A DNA stretch of 61,432 nt, taken from Sphingobium sp. (GTDB lineage Bacteria > Pseudomonadota > Alphaproteobacteria > Sphingomonadales > Sphingomonadaceae). The notes under the pieces are model-generated. The model worked only from the letters and a program-made list of their open reading frames with translations. It made no database searches and was not told the origin of the DNA. The stretch lies in contig JALCRK010000017.1 in assembly GCA_022652485.1 (NCBI GenBank), positions 1 through 61,432 of the forward strand, read 5' to 3'. The first letter of the stretch is position 1. The number at the start of each line of letters is the position of its first letter. The translations under genes were made by a program, and so were the position numbers. This document shows, one piece after another, positions 32,337-41,596 of the stretch.

Positions 32337-34499
32337 TTAGAATGTATAGGTTGCTTCCAGCCCATATATACGCGGCCGTGCCTTGAACACGAAGCCGCCG
32401 GGCGAGAATTCGGCATTATATTTCTTGTTGAACAGATTGGTTGCGAAACCCGTCAGGCTCCATGCCTCTCCTTTTACGCCGGCGCGGACATCAACAAGAT
32501 CGACCGGCTTGCGCACCGTGGTGTTGTAAGGCTCCCACCATGTCTTGCCGGTGCGGCGATAATCGAGCCGGAACAGCCCCTCCATGTTCCCACCAAGCTC
32601 GGGGGTGAACTGCGCGCCAAGATTGTATGTATAGCGCGAAATGAGGGGAGCCTCGTTGCCGATCACAGTGGCGTCGGGAAACTTTTTGATGTCGCTCCAG
32701 GTGTAGCCCACGGCGGCATTCAGCTCGACCGAGGGGATCGGGCGGGCCTGAAGCTCCAGCTCAAAGCCCTTGATCCGGGTCTTGGGAATATTGCCCAGGT
32801 TCTGGGTCGAGTTCTGCGCGAGGAAGACGAAGAAATAGCTGTTTTTCGATAGGGTGCTATAGACGGCGCCGTTGAAGGTGATCTTGCGATCGGCCATACG
32901 CGTCTTGAAGCCAAGCTCGAACGTATTCGCCGTCTCCGCCTTGAATACGTCGCTTACACCCACAATGCCATTTGCCGATGCGACCCCGCCGACGCCGGTC
33001 TGGTTGAAACCGCCTGAACGGAAGCCGCGGCTAAATCCGCCATAGAGGGTGATATCGTCGGCAGGCTTGTAGGTGAGCGTCACCTTCGGCTGCCACGCGC
33101 TGAAGGATTCGCGGCGGATATCGCCGGTGGCGCCTTGCGGGAAGCCGGGTACATTAGGCAGGAAGGCGGTCGGCGTCAGGGTCGTGTTGCGCCGCTTGTC
33201 ATGATCGTAGCGCAGCGATGCATCCACGCGCAGCGCGTCGGTGAGGTCATAGCCCAGATTGGCGAACAGCGCCCAGGCGAAATTGTCCTGCTTGTCGGAC
33301 AGGAACGACCACTGCGGGTTGAGCGGATTGGTGCTGGGCGTGCGATAGACCGGGAAGACGCCATTGCCGGTATCCACCATGTTGCCGGTCGAAATGAAGC
33401 GGTTGGTGTCGATCATGTAACCGCCGAACATCCAGAACAGTTTGCTGCTGGTGGGAGACTGAAACCGCAGCTCCTGGCTGATCGCCTTCACGTTCAGATA
33501 CTGGCTCTGATTGAGATCGAAACCGAGGATCGGCAAGAAGAACGACTGCTGGATCGGCAGGAAGTCAAACGCGTCGCCGGTCAGGATTTCTTTCACGGTA
33601 TCATAGGACGTGATCGAGGTGACCGAGAACTTGTCGGCATCATAGCTGACCTTGGCCGCCACATTGACCAGATCACGGTCGTTCTGGCCGCGATTGTTCA
33701 CCCGGATCGGCAGACTGGTATCGTTCACGTCCGATACGATGTTGAAATAGAGCGCCTGGGTTTCCAGTCGCGCATAGGATGCGCGCAGGTCGACCGCCAG
33801 CCCGCCGCCCGCATCGATCAGCAGGTTGCCGCGGATAGCCGCGTCCTTATAGGGGTCCGCCTTCTCGTGGAGATAGGCATTCTTGAGGTAGCCATTGGTA
33901 TCGACATAGGAACCGGAAATGCGGAATTTGACGCTGTCGGACAAGGGGCCGCTGATTCCCGCGCGTGCCTGCCAGCCGAAGCCGTTGTCGATCCCCAGCT
34001 TCACCTTGCCCTCGAATGTGTCGCTGGGTTGCTTGGTGTTGATGATGATCGCGCCGCCGATGGCGTTGCGCCCGTAGAGGCCGCCCTGCGGTCCCTTGAG
34101 TACTTCGATCTGCGCGATGTCGAACAGTTCCTGATTGAATGCCGCCGGGTTGACCTGCTGGACGCCGTCGATAACGACCGCGACCGAAGGCTCGCTGTTG
34201 CGCGCCTGGGTAATGCCGCGAATGATGACGAACGCGTTGCCGGCGTTCTGCGTTTCGACGAGGTTCACGTTCGCCGTGAGGTTGACGAAATCGGCCGGGC
34301 GTTCGATGCCCGCGTTTTCAATGGTCTGCGAGGTGAAAGCGGTGACCGCCGCTGGCGTATCCTGAAGGTTCGCATCCCGCCTGAGTGCCGTCACCACGAT
34401 ATCGCCAACTTCCGCCGTTTCATTTTCCTGCGCCCATGCAGGCGTCAGGGCGCTGCAGGCGAGCAAAACAGTGAGGCTCGTACGTGCGGTGAAATTCAT
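32337..34499 (-). CDS. TonB-dependent outer membrane receptor
   Basis: 720 residues from ATG 34499 (GAGAGGGG site). Signal peptide to about residue 23 (LACSALTPAWAQ), TonB box DIVVTALRR, plug domain with FVIIRGITQ, GLYGRNAIGGAIIINTK, then a beta-barrel ending in ATYTF with C-terminal phenylalanine. First gene of a five-gene operon; likely imports the substrate (or its complex) for the encoded enzymes. Two operator-like palindromes precede it. Confidence 0.95.
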   Translation of the reverse strand: MNFTARTSLTVLLACSALTPAWAQENETAEVGDIVVTALRRDANLQDTPAAVTAFTSQTIENAGIERPADFVNLTANVNLVETQNAGNAFVIIRGITQARNSEPSVAVVIDGVQQVNPAAFNQELFDIAQIEVLKGPQGGLYGRNAIGGAIIINTKQPSDTFEGKVKLGIDNGFGWQARAGISGPLSDSVKFRISGSYVDTNGYLKNAYLHEKADPYKDAAIRGNLLIDAGGGLAVDLRASYARLETQALYFNIVSDVNDTSLPIRVNNRGQNDRDLVNVAAKVSYDADKFSVTSITSYDTVKEILTGDAFDFLPIQQSFFLPILGFDLNQSQYLNVKAISQELRFQSPTSSKLFWMFGGYMIDTNRFISTGNMVDTGNGVFPVYRTPSTNPLNPQWSFLSDKQDNFAWALFANLGYDLTDALRVDASLRYDHDKRRNTTLTPTAFLPNVPGFPQGATGDIRRESFSAWQPKVTLTYKPADDITLYGGFSRGFRSGGFNQTGVGGVASANGIVGVSDVFKAETANTFELGFKTRMADRKITFNGAVYSTLSKNSYFFVFLAQNSTQNLGNIPKTRIKGFELELQARPIPSVELNAAVGYTWSDIKKFPDATVIGNEAPLISRYTYNLGAQFTPELGGNMEGLFRLDYRRTGKTWWEPYNTTVRKPVDLVDVRAGVKGEAWSLTGFATNLFNKKYNAEFSPGGFVFKARPRIYGLEATYTF

Positions 34500-34544
34500 A
34501 ACCCCTCTCCCAATTTTATAATGGTTGAGAGGGGTTATATTACC

Positions 34545-34576
34545 TTCGAAATGCGAAGTCAAATTCGATATTCGAA
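34545..34576. promoter_or_regulatory. paired TTCG-N5-CGAA palindromes before the TonB receptor operon
   Basis: TTCGAAATGCGAA at 34545-34557 and TTCGATATTCGAA at 34564-34576, starts 19 bases apart. They lie between the end of the IclR gene and the receptor start. The same arrangement occurs at 36577-36608, so these are likely IclR-regulator binding sites. Confidence 0.7.
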
Positions 34577-34587
34577 GTTTGTTTGTG

Positions 34588-35388
34588 TCATCCGACCGCG
34601 TGGAGAAGGGCGGGCCACCGCCTCAGTGCCTGCTGGATTTCCCGCGCGGCAGTGCGCAGATAATCGAGGCGAGACGCAATCATCTCCTGCTCGTTGGTCC
34701 TGCCTGTCGTCGTCGAGCAGTTGATGGCCGCGATCGCGAAATGCCTGGCGTCGAATATCGGCACGGCGAGGGAAATGATCCCCATATCCAGTTCTTCGCG
34801 GGTCGAATCATATCCTTGTGTTCGCACGCGCATGAGCCGTTCACGGAAATTGTCGGGATCGGTTATCGTGTTCCTGGTGAAGGCCTTCCATTCGCACCGC
34901 GTGATGAAATCCTCGATCTCCGAATCGGGCCTGAACGCCAGGATCGCCTTGCCGAGCGAGGTTGCGTGCGCGGGGAAGCGGGTTCCAACCGATGCGCCCA
35001 GGCGGATCTGCCGCTTGGTAGATACGTGGGCGAGGTAGAGAATGTCGGTCCCGGCGAGGACGGCAAGGGACGCGCTGTCGCCCGTTTCATCCCGCAATTG
35101 CTGAAGCGAAGGGGCCACCACATGCTCGATATTCATCGACGACATGAATGCCGATCCGAACGCCAGAACTTCCGGCTTCAGCAGGAAATTGCGTCCATAC
35201 TGGCCGACATATCCGAGGGATACGAGCGTATTGAGGCAGCGACGCGCCACGGCGGGGCTGAGGTCCGCCTTGGCGGCAACCTCGCTCAACCGCATTTCCG
35301 GATCATGTTCGTCAAAGGCTCTTAAAACCCTTAAACCGCGCTCAAGCGTCGAGAGGTATTCGGGATCTTTTTCAGCCTTCGGTTTCAT
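34588..35388 (-). CDS. IclR-family transcriptional regulator
   Basis: 266 residues. N-terminal winged helix (LERGLRVLRAFDEHDPEMRL, VAAKADLSPAVARRCLNTL) and C-terminal effector domain (GTRFPAHATSLGKAILAF, REELDMGIISLAVPIFD), closest in style to PcaR/PobR regulators of aromatic catabolism. Its start overlaps the CoA-transferase stop by 4 bases, so it is co-expressed with a target. Probably binds the paired palindromes on both sides of its operon. Confidence 0.92.
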   Translation of the reverse strand: MKPKAEKDPEYLSTLERGLRVLRAFDEHDPEMRLSEVAAKADLSPAVARRCLNTLVSLGYVGQYGRNFLLKPEVLAFGSAFMSSMNIEHVVAPSLQQLRDETGDSASLAVLAGTDILYLAHVSTKRQIRLGASVGTRFPAHATSLGKAILAFRPDSEIEDFITRCEWKAFTRNTITDPDNFRERLMRVRTQGYDSTREELDMGIISLAVPIFDARHFAIAAINCSTTTGRTNEQEMIASRLDYLRTAAREIQQALRRWPALLHAVG

Positions 35389-36536
35389 GGGTTTCCTGGT
35401 GGTCTCGTCCTGAGAGGATCGGTTATTTCTGTGTTGTGTGCGCCCAGCAGCGGCGGAGCGGTGACACTTCCGACCCGTTCGCCGTCAAAGCTGACAGGAA
35501 ACCGTATAGTCCGAAATGGACCTTCCGGTCCATGAGGGTCTTCGATCACGAGGCCGAGCGCTTTTGCCTGGCCGCAATCGGCCACTTCCTCCGAGGTGCG
35601 CATGGGTGAGTGGGGAACATCGAGGCGCGCCAGCTGCTCGCACCAGTGGTCCCTCGTCTTCTGCCGGAAAAGGGGCGCGAGCGTAGCCACCACATGTTCG
35701 TAATTGGCAATCCGCTCCTCTCTGCCCTTGAACTGAGGCTGGGACAGCATATCGGGCATACCCACCGCCTCGGCGAGATTCTCCCAAAATTTGCTGGGCG
35801 AAGACATGTGCAGCGCGATCCATTTTCCGTCGCTGCATTCAAACACATAGGATTGCGAGACATGAGGTCGGCTCCACGGACCCATGACCTGTCCCGCGGA
35901 AAAGAAGTGGGTAAAGTCATCGAGATTGAAATGGCACATGGCCTCGAACATGGAGGTTTCCACCAGCCGGCCATGGCCGGTGGCCTGCCGTTCGTTGAGC
36001 GCCGCCAGAACCCCGAGCGCCGTGTAGAACCCCGTCATCGCATCCGCGATCGCTGGCCCTACCACTCGCGGATTCACGGGGTTGATGAGCAGGCGCAGAA
36101 AGCCGCTGGCCGCCTGGGCGACGGTATCGAACGCGGGTCTGTCCCGATCCGGGCCTTCCGGGCCGAATCCCGAGATGGACGCGTAAACAAGGCGCGGGTT
36201 GATCCCGCGCAGCCGATCGGCATCAACATTGAGCCGATTGGCGACGCCGGGCCGGAAATTCTGGATAAAGACATCCGCTTGCGCGATCAGCTGGTCCAGC
36301 ACTGCCAGATCCTCGGCTGTGCGCGTATCGAGCGTGATGCTGCGCTTGTTCCGGTTATAGGTCTGATAATGCGGACTGTAGAGACCGCCCTTGAATGCCC
36401 GGAAAGGATCGCCCGTGCCCGGCTGCTCGATCTTGATGACGTTCGCCCCAAGATCCGCCAATAGCATCCCTGCGGCAGGGCCAGTAATAAATGTGCCCAT
36501 TTCGAGCACGGTGATATTGGCGAGCGGACCCGTCAC
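35385..36536 (-). CDS. class III (CaiB/BaiF) CoA-transferase
   Basis: 383 residues from GTG 36536, which has AGGAG 7 bases upstream; a TTG at 36554 would place that site inside the gene. Motifs LEMGTFITGPAAGMLLADLG, VIKIEQPGTGD, RNKRSITLD and catalytic Asp in AIADAMTGFYTALG identify family III, which moves CoA between carboxylic acids. Divergent from the citryl-CoA lyase-like gene, a pairing seen when an acid is activated and then split by a lyase. Confidence 0.92.
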   Translation of the reverse strand: MTGPLANITVLEMGTFITGPAAGMLLADLGANVIKIEQPGTGDPFRAFKGGLYSPHYQTYNRNKRSITLDTRTAEDLAVLDQLIAQADVFIQNFRPGVANRLNVDADRLRGINPRLVYASISGFGPEGPDRDRPAFDTVAQAASGFLRLLINPVNPRVVGPAIADAMTGFYTALGVLAALNERQATGHGRLVETSMFEAMCHFNLDDFTHFFSAGQVMGPWSRPHVSQSYVFECSDGKWIALHMSSPSKFWENLAEAVGMPDMLSQPQFKGREERIANYEHVVATLAPLFRQKTRDHWCEQLARLDVPHSPMRTSEEVADCGQAKALGLVIEDPHGPEGPFRTIRFPVSFDGERVGSVTAPPLLGAHNTEITDPLRTRPPGNP

Positions 36537-36576
36537 GCTTCTTCTCCTAGACAAGCTTGACAGGCATTTTAGAAAA

Positions 36577-36608
36577 TTCGCATAGTGAAATCAACTTCGA
36601 TTAACGAA
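36577..36608. promoter_or_regulatory. paired TTCG-N5-CGAA palindromes in the CoA-transferase/lyase divergent promoter
   Basis: TTCGCATAGTGAA (one mismatch) at 36577-36589 and TTCGATTAACGAA at 36596-36608, starts 19 bases apart exactly as at 34545-34576. They sit between two divergent genes. Confidence 0.7.
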
Positions 36609-36622
36609 TAATGGAGTATGCC

Positions 36623-37405
36623 ATGCGCATCGGCAAGCAAGACAACGGATTCACCTCGATATCGACCTCTGACGCACACAGCATCACCGTGCGTGGGCTG
36701 GACCTCACCAACGAGATCATCGGCCATCTCGATTTTACGCACTATTTCTGGCTGCTCGTCACCGGCAAGGCGCCTACCGAGACGCAGAAATTCTTCGCAA
36801 ATGCCGTGTTGTGCGCGATTGCCGAGCATGGCCTGGTGCCGAGCGTGGCCGTCGCGCGCATGACGATGGCAGCGGCGCCGGAGGCACTCCAGGGCGCGGT
36901 CGCGGCCGGCCTGCTTGGGTGCGGATCGGTGGTGCTGGGCAGCGCGGAAACCGCGGGAAGGTTTTTGTCCGACCAGATTAGGATGGCCGAGGAGGCGGGC
37001 ATCCCGTTCAGCGAGGCGGCGAAGCAGGGTGTCGCGTCGCTTCGGGCGGAAAAGCAACCCATTCCCGGCTTCGGCCATCCCCAACATTCCGCCGGTGATC
37101 CGCGTGCCCTGCGCCTGTTGTCCCTGGCGCGGGAGCATGGGATCGAAGGCCGATATATCCAGATGCTCCAGGCCGTTCAGGATGTATTGCCAGACGTTAT
37201 TGGCCGGGCATTGCCGGTAAATGTCAACGGGGCCATTCCGGCGGTGATGCTGGATGCGGGTTATCCGCTGGATGCGCTGAAGGGCATTTCCCTGCTCGCG
37301 CGGACAGCGAGCCTGATAGGGCATTTGCAGGAAGAGGCCGAGCGCCCGATCGGTTTCATGATGGCGGGCGCGGCGGCCGATCGGATCGGGTTCGCCGAAA
37401 GCTAG
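36623..37405 (+). CDS. citrate-synthase-family citryl-CoA lyase-like protein
   Basis: 260 residues from ATG 36623 (GGAG 6 bases upstream); ATG 36611 lacks a site and abuts the operator. Short single-domain-like member of the citrate synthase superfamily with DFTHYFWLLVTGKAP, the catalytic-His segment IPGFGHPQHSAGDPRA and RTASLIGHLQEE. Family members cleave citryl-CoA or similar beta-hydroxy-acyl-CoA thioesters into acetyl-CoA and a keto acid. Natural partner of the divergent CoA-transferase. Confidence 0.85.
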   Translation: MRIGKQDNGFTSISTSDAHSITVRGLDLTNEIIGHLDFTHYFWLLVTGKAPTETQKFFANAVLCAIAEHGLVPSVAVARMTMAAAPEALQGAVAAGLLGCGSVVLGSAETAGRFLSDQIRMAEEAGIPFSEAAKQGVASLRAEKQPIPGFGHPQHSAGDPRALRLLSLAREHGIEGRYIQMLQAVQDVLPDVIGRALPVNVNGAIPAVMLDAGYPLDALKGISLLARTASLIGHLQEEAERPIGFMMAGAAADRIGFAES

Positions 37406-37524
37406 ATACGCCTGCCCGGTCGCACCACTTTCACTATGTGAGAGGGCGGCCTGCCCGGACGATTGCTCCAGCAGTTGCGCCACCCATATAGTCTGGTTCT
37501 GCAAGGTTTTCCGGGAGAAGCGGC

Positions 37525-38493
37525 ATGAAAGCGATGAGGTTTCACCAGCAAGGAGCGCCGGACGTTCTGGCACTGGATGAGGTGCCGCTGCCCGTTCCCG
37601 GACCGGGCGATCTGCGGTTGCGCATCGAGGCCGCGGGTATCTCTTATGGAGATGTTTTGCGGAGGCGGGGAGGGCATTATCCCGTGCCGACGCCGCTTCC
37701 TTTCATCGCGGGCGAAGCCGTCGCTGGCGTGGTGGATGCCATTGGCGAGGGCGTCGAACCGGGTTGGATCGGAAAGCGCGTATATGGCCGGGTGCACAGC
37801 GGTGGCTATGCCGAATATGGCATCGGAATAGCAGAGCAGTTTCTGGAGCTGCCGGATGGTGTTGGCAGCGTGGACGCGGTGGCGGTCCTGAGCGATGGCG
37901 TGACGGCGGCACTGATTCTCAAATGGGCCGGTCGCCTGCAACCGGGCGAGGCGGTGTTCGTTCCGGCGGCCGCGGGCGGGCTGGGCAATATCGCGGTGCA
38001 GCTCGCCCGGCTCTATGGCGCGAGGCGGGTTTTCGGCGCCGCGAGTTCGGAGCAAAAGCGTGCAGCCGTGCTCGACGCCGGTGCCGATGCGGCGGTGGAT
38101 TATACCCGGCCCGGCTGGGCTGCCGAAGTCATCGGGATGAACGATGGTGCCGGGGTGGATCTGGCGCTGGAAATGACGGGCGGTCCCGTATTTTACGAAA
38201 CTCTGGAGGTTGTCCGGAACGGCGGACGCATCGTCAATTATGGTAATGCGAGCGACACCGATTCGCCCGTAAACCCGCGGCAGCTTTTGCGGAGAAACCT
38301 CACCCTTTCCGGCTTCATGATTACCGGATCCTATATGGAAGAGCGCAAGGTTGCGGGCCGGGAGGTTCTCGCGTTCCTGCGCGATGGCCGTATCCGGGGC
38401 GATTTCACCTGCTACCCGCTGAGCGAGGCGGCGAAGGCGCATCGCTCCATCGAGACGCGCGCCTCTTCCGGACGGCAGATCCTTATCCCGTGA
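37525..38493 (+). CDS. MDR-type NADPH:quinone oxidoreductase
   Basis: 322 residues. GroES-like N-terminal domain (EAAGISYGDVLRRRG) without zinc ligands, Rossmann nucleotide site AAAGGLGNIAVQLARLYGA and quinone oxidoreductase style C-terminus (LSEAAKAHRSIETRASSGR). GGGAGAAG before the start. Reduces quinones or alpha,beta-unsaturated ketones. Its last 11 bases overlap the convergent flavin reductase gene. Confidence 0.9.
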   Translation: MKAMRFHQQGAPDVLALDEVPLPVPGPGDLRLRIEAAGISYGDVLRRRGGHYPVPTPLPFIAGEAVAGVVDAIGEGVEPGWIGKRVYGRVHSGGYAEYGIGIAEQFLELPDGVGSVDAVAVLSDGVTAALILKWAGRLQPGEAVFVPAAAGGLGNIAVQLARLYGARRVFGAASSEQKRAAVLDAGADAAVDYTRPGWAAEVIGMNDGAGVDLALEMTGGPVFYETLEVVRNGGRIVNYGNASDTDSPVNPRQLLRRNLTLSGFMITGSYMEERKVAGREVLAFLRDGRIRGDFTCYPLSEAAKAHRSIETRASSGRQILIP

Positions 38494-38956
38494 GGAATGC
38501 CCCCTCCCGGTAAAGCAGCGACGGGCGCGTCTCCCCGATGTGGGTTTCCACGACATCGCCGATCACGATCGCGTGCGTGCCGAGCAGGGTGCATAAGTGG
38601 ACCGTGCAGCGGACGGACGCGAGTGCGCCGAGGTGGCGGGGAGGGCTTTTATCCGATGTTTCCCAGCATCCGTCCGCGAATTTCTCTGCGCCGGTCTTGC
38701 CCGTGCGCCCCGCGAATTCGATGGCGAGATCCTGCTGATCGGCAGCAAGGATATTGACGCAGAACTGGCCGGAATCGACCAGCGCCTTGTATGTTCCCCC
38801 CGCCCGGTTAAGGCATGCCAGAATGCGTGGCGGATCGGCTGAAAACGAGCATATGGCCGTTGCGGTGAGGCCCGCGATCGCGTCTTCCGTGCCGGCGCTG
38901 ATGATGGTCACCGCTCCCGCAAGATACCGCATCGCGTCTATGAACCGTTGTGACAT
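38483..38956 (-). CDS. flavin reductase, small component of a two-component monooxygenase (StyB-like)
   Basis: 157 residues from ATG 38956, with GGAGGAG upstream; the open frame extends further but without support. Flavin reductase-like FMN-binding fold: AMRYLAGAVTIISAG, GLTATAICSFSADPP, CLNRAGGTYKAL, FCVNILAADQQ. Supplies reduced flavin to an oxygenase; the StyA-like gene 1.3 kb away is the obvious partner, though it is on the other strand and across a regulator. Confidence 0.9.
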   Translation of the reverse strand: MSQRFIDAMRYLAGAVTIISAGTEDAIAGLTATAICSFSADPPRILACLNRAGGTYKALVDSGQFCVNILAADQQDLAIEFAGRTGKTGAEKFADGCWETSDKSPPRHLGALASVRCTVHLCTLLGTHAIVIGDVVETHIGETRPSLLYREGAFLTG

Positions 38957-39135
38957 TGTGTCTCCTCCGATGGAGGCCGACTCATGCATTGTGAGAGTCT
39001 CTGGCGAAATCCGCCTAACGCATCGGATTATCCGCATCCCGCAAAGTTCGCCCGTGCTTGACCTTTCGCCGGGGTAGGTAGAAAATCCCTCCCGGGAAGC
39101 GGTGATGGGCCGCATAAGCACAACAGGTTGAGCCC

Positions 39136-40148
39136 ATGGAAGCATTGCATCTGATGGCGCAAAAGGGGCCTCGGCCCTGGCCGGTGGGATTGCCGGCGCA
39201 AGAGTTTCGTTCGGAAGACCTCGATGATGTACGGCATCATGTGGGAAGCATGTTCTGCGAGCATGACATGCGCATGGTCGACCGGCGGGGGCGTTTGAAT
39301 ACCGATATCAGCCGGTTCCAGTGTCGGGCCGTAACCTTTGTGGACATGGCATATGGGGCGGATGTCATGATCAATCCCGGAAGCCTCAATCATTTTTATC
39401 TGATCCAGATCTCGCTCGCAGGTAGCGCGAGAATTGTGATGAACGGCGAAGAGTTCGACTGTCAGCCAGGCATGGCGACCGTGCAGGATCCGGATGTGCC
39501 GCTGCAAATGTACTGGAGAAAGGGATGCCGCAAGCTGGTGTTGCGTTTTGACCGCGCCCGCTTCGAGCGTTTTACCGAAATCCATTATGGCCGGACATTT
39601 CCTCGTGCCCTCTCCATGACGCCCGCCTTTGATCTGGCCCATCCCGCAGGGGTCGCCCTCGCGGGCCTGTTCCATAATATGCGCTTTTTTGGCTTCCGGA
39701 CCGGCGAGGAAATTCCTCCGGCGATCCAGGCGCACTGGGAAATGTGCTTTATGTCCGCCTTGCTCATGTTGCGGAAGCGGGTGGCGGCATCGATGAGGAG
39801 CTGGAGTATCGAGGGCCGCCGAATGCGGTGCGGCGGGTAAGGGAATTTCTGGAGGCTCATGCTCAGGATGCGATCGACCTTGCCGACATCAGCAGGGTGG
39901 CTGGCGTTCCCCTGCGTACCCTGCACCACCAGTTCCGTCATTCGCTTGGTGTTACCCCCTTGCAGCTTTTGCGTGACATCCGGCTGGAGCGCGTGCGTGC
40001 AAATTTGCTCAGCGCGCCGGAAGGGCGGAGCGTGACGAGCGTTGCGCTGGACTGGGGCTTCGACCACCTGGGCCGGTTCGCCGCGAGCTACAAGCAGCGT
40101 TTCGGCGAGACCCCGCGCGCGACGTTGAAACGCATCCGCGCCAACTGA
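39136..40148 (+). pseudogene. AraC-family regulator split by a frameshift
   Basis: Frame one (39136 onward) gives an AraC-binding-like sensor domain (INPGSLNHFYLIQISLAGSA, CRKLVLRFDRARFERF) up to about FMSALLML near 39770, then runs into noise and stops at 39840. A different frame carries the rest without interruption to 40148: linker RVREFLEAHAQDAID and the two HTH motifs (ISRVAGVPLRTLHHQF, VTSVALDWGFDHLGRFAASY). One missing base around 39765-39785 would join them to a normal protein of about 335 residues. Either a recent inactivation or a sequence error. It sits between the flavin reductase and the StyA-like oxygenase genes, which it probably controlled. Confidence 0.85.
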
Positions 40149-40285
40149 CCGGGGCGCGGCGGGCTCGCATGAACCCCGCTTTGGCGCGCGTTGCCAGAAG
40201 CGGATATTTCTTGCCGCATCCGGATTGAGAGATTTCGCCAGAACCATAGCCTTGGCTGCGCATACAGACGGCACAGCGAGGATAT

Positions 40286-41521
40286 ATGGCCAAAATTGCG
40301 ATCGTGGGAGCGGGGCAGGCGGGACTGCATTTGGGTATTGGCCTGTTGATGTCCGGCCACAGGGTGACGATGCTTTCCAACCGCACCGGCGAACAGATCG
40401 CTGCCGGTCCGGTTACCTCCAGCCAGTCCATGTATGGCATGGCGCTGGGGCTAGAGCGCGAGCTTGGCATAGACTATTGGCAGGAGAGTTCTCCGCAATA
40501 TGCAGGCGCGCAAATGCGTGTCGCCGACAGCGACGGCAATATCATGCTCTATTGGCAGGGCGCGATGGACGAGCCGGGCCAGTCGATCGACCAGCGGGTC
40601 AAGATGCCGGTCTGGATGGACAGGTTTGTCGAGCTTGGCGGCGATCTGCGCATCGTTGACGCGGGCATCGCCGAGCTGGAAGGGGTGGCGGCCAGTCACG
40701 ATCTCGTTGTCATCGCATCGGGCAAGGGCGAGATCGGCAGCCTGTTCCAGCGCAACCCGGATCGTTCGCCGCTCACCAGCCCGCAACGCGTCCTCGCGCT
40801 CACTTATGTCAATCGCTTCCGCCCCCGGCCAGGGATTCCGGCGATCTGCATCAATATCAATCCGGGCAATGGCGAATTCGTCTCGTTCCCGGGGTTGACG
40901 CTGAGCGGCCCGTGCGAGATTTTCACGATTGAGAGCATCCCTGGCGGGCCGATGGACATCTGGGCCGATGTGAAGACGCCGGATGAGCATCTCGCGGCGA
41001 GCGAACATCTTTTGCGGACTTTCTTCCCGCATGAGGCGGAACGCATCGACGGCCATCTTGAGCTGACCGACGACAAGGCGGTGTTGCGCGGCAGGATCAC
41101 GCCGACCACCAAATATCCTGTGGCGACGCTGCCCAGCGGTGCCAAGATATTCGGCCTTGCCGATGTCGTCTGCCTCAACGATCCGCTGACGGGGCAGGGA
41201 TCGAATAACGCATCCAAGGCGGCCAAGATCTATCTCGATGCGATCAACGCCCACGGCGACGCGGCCTTTGACGAGGCGTGGATGAATGCGGTGTTCGAGC
41301 AATATTGGGATTATGCCCGCTTTCCGGTGGCCTATACCAACCAGACTTTGGGGCAACCGCCGGAGCATATGCTGCGGATTCTCAAGGCGGCCGAGACGGA
41401 CAAGGAGCTGGCGCACATCATGGCCAACAGCTTCAACGATCCGAAGTCGATCGCGCCCTGGTATTATGATGCGGCATCGGCCGAGCAGTTTTTATCCGAG
41501 CGGACAGTCCCGCTCCAGTGA
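40286..41521 (+). CDS. FAD-dependent styrene/indole monooxygenase-like protein (StyA/IndA family)
   Basis: 411 residues. FAD Rossmann motif IAIVGAGQAGLHLGIGL at the start, SSQSMYGMALGLERELGI, CININPGNGEFVSFPG, ATLPSGAKIFGLADVVCLNDP and GQGSNNASKAAKIY match the group E flavoprotein monooxygenases. These use FADH2 from a reductase to epoxidise styrene or indole. GAGG lies just before the start. Followed 75 bases later by a TonB receptor. The substrate cannot be told from sequence; indole-type clusters with an AraC regulator are the closest known layout. Confidence 0.9.
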   Translation: MAKIAIVGAGQAGLHLGIGLLMSGHRVTMLSNRTGEQIAAGPVTSSQSMYGMALGLERELGIDYWQESSPQYAGAQMRVADSDGNIMLYWQGAMDEPGQSIDQRVKMPVWMDRFVELGGDLRIVDAGIAELEGVAASHDLVVIASGKGEIGSLFQRNPDRSPLTSPQRVLALTYVNRFRPRPGIPAICININPGNGEFVSFPGLTLSGPCEIFTIESIPGGPMDIWADVKTPDEHLAASEHLLRTFFPHEAERIDGHLELTDDKAVLRGRITPTTKYPVATLPSGAKIFGLADVVCLNDPLTGQGSNNASKAAKIYLDAINAHGDAAFDEAWMNAVFEQYWDYARFPVAYTNQTLGQPPEHMLRILKAAETDKELAHIMANSFNDPKSIAPWYYDAASAEQFLSERTVPLQ

Positions 41522-41596
41522 CGCGTAACCGGCAAGGGGCGCGCCGAGGCTGCCTCCTGCCGCCATATAACCTATGAAAATAAGGGGAACATTTTC

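Noticed and set aside
39136..40148. Programmed ribosomal frameshifting in the AraC gene
   Set aside because: No classical slippery heptamer with a following stem is seen at the junction; the T-run near 39686 lies well upstream of where the frames change. A mutation or sequence error is simpler.
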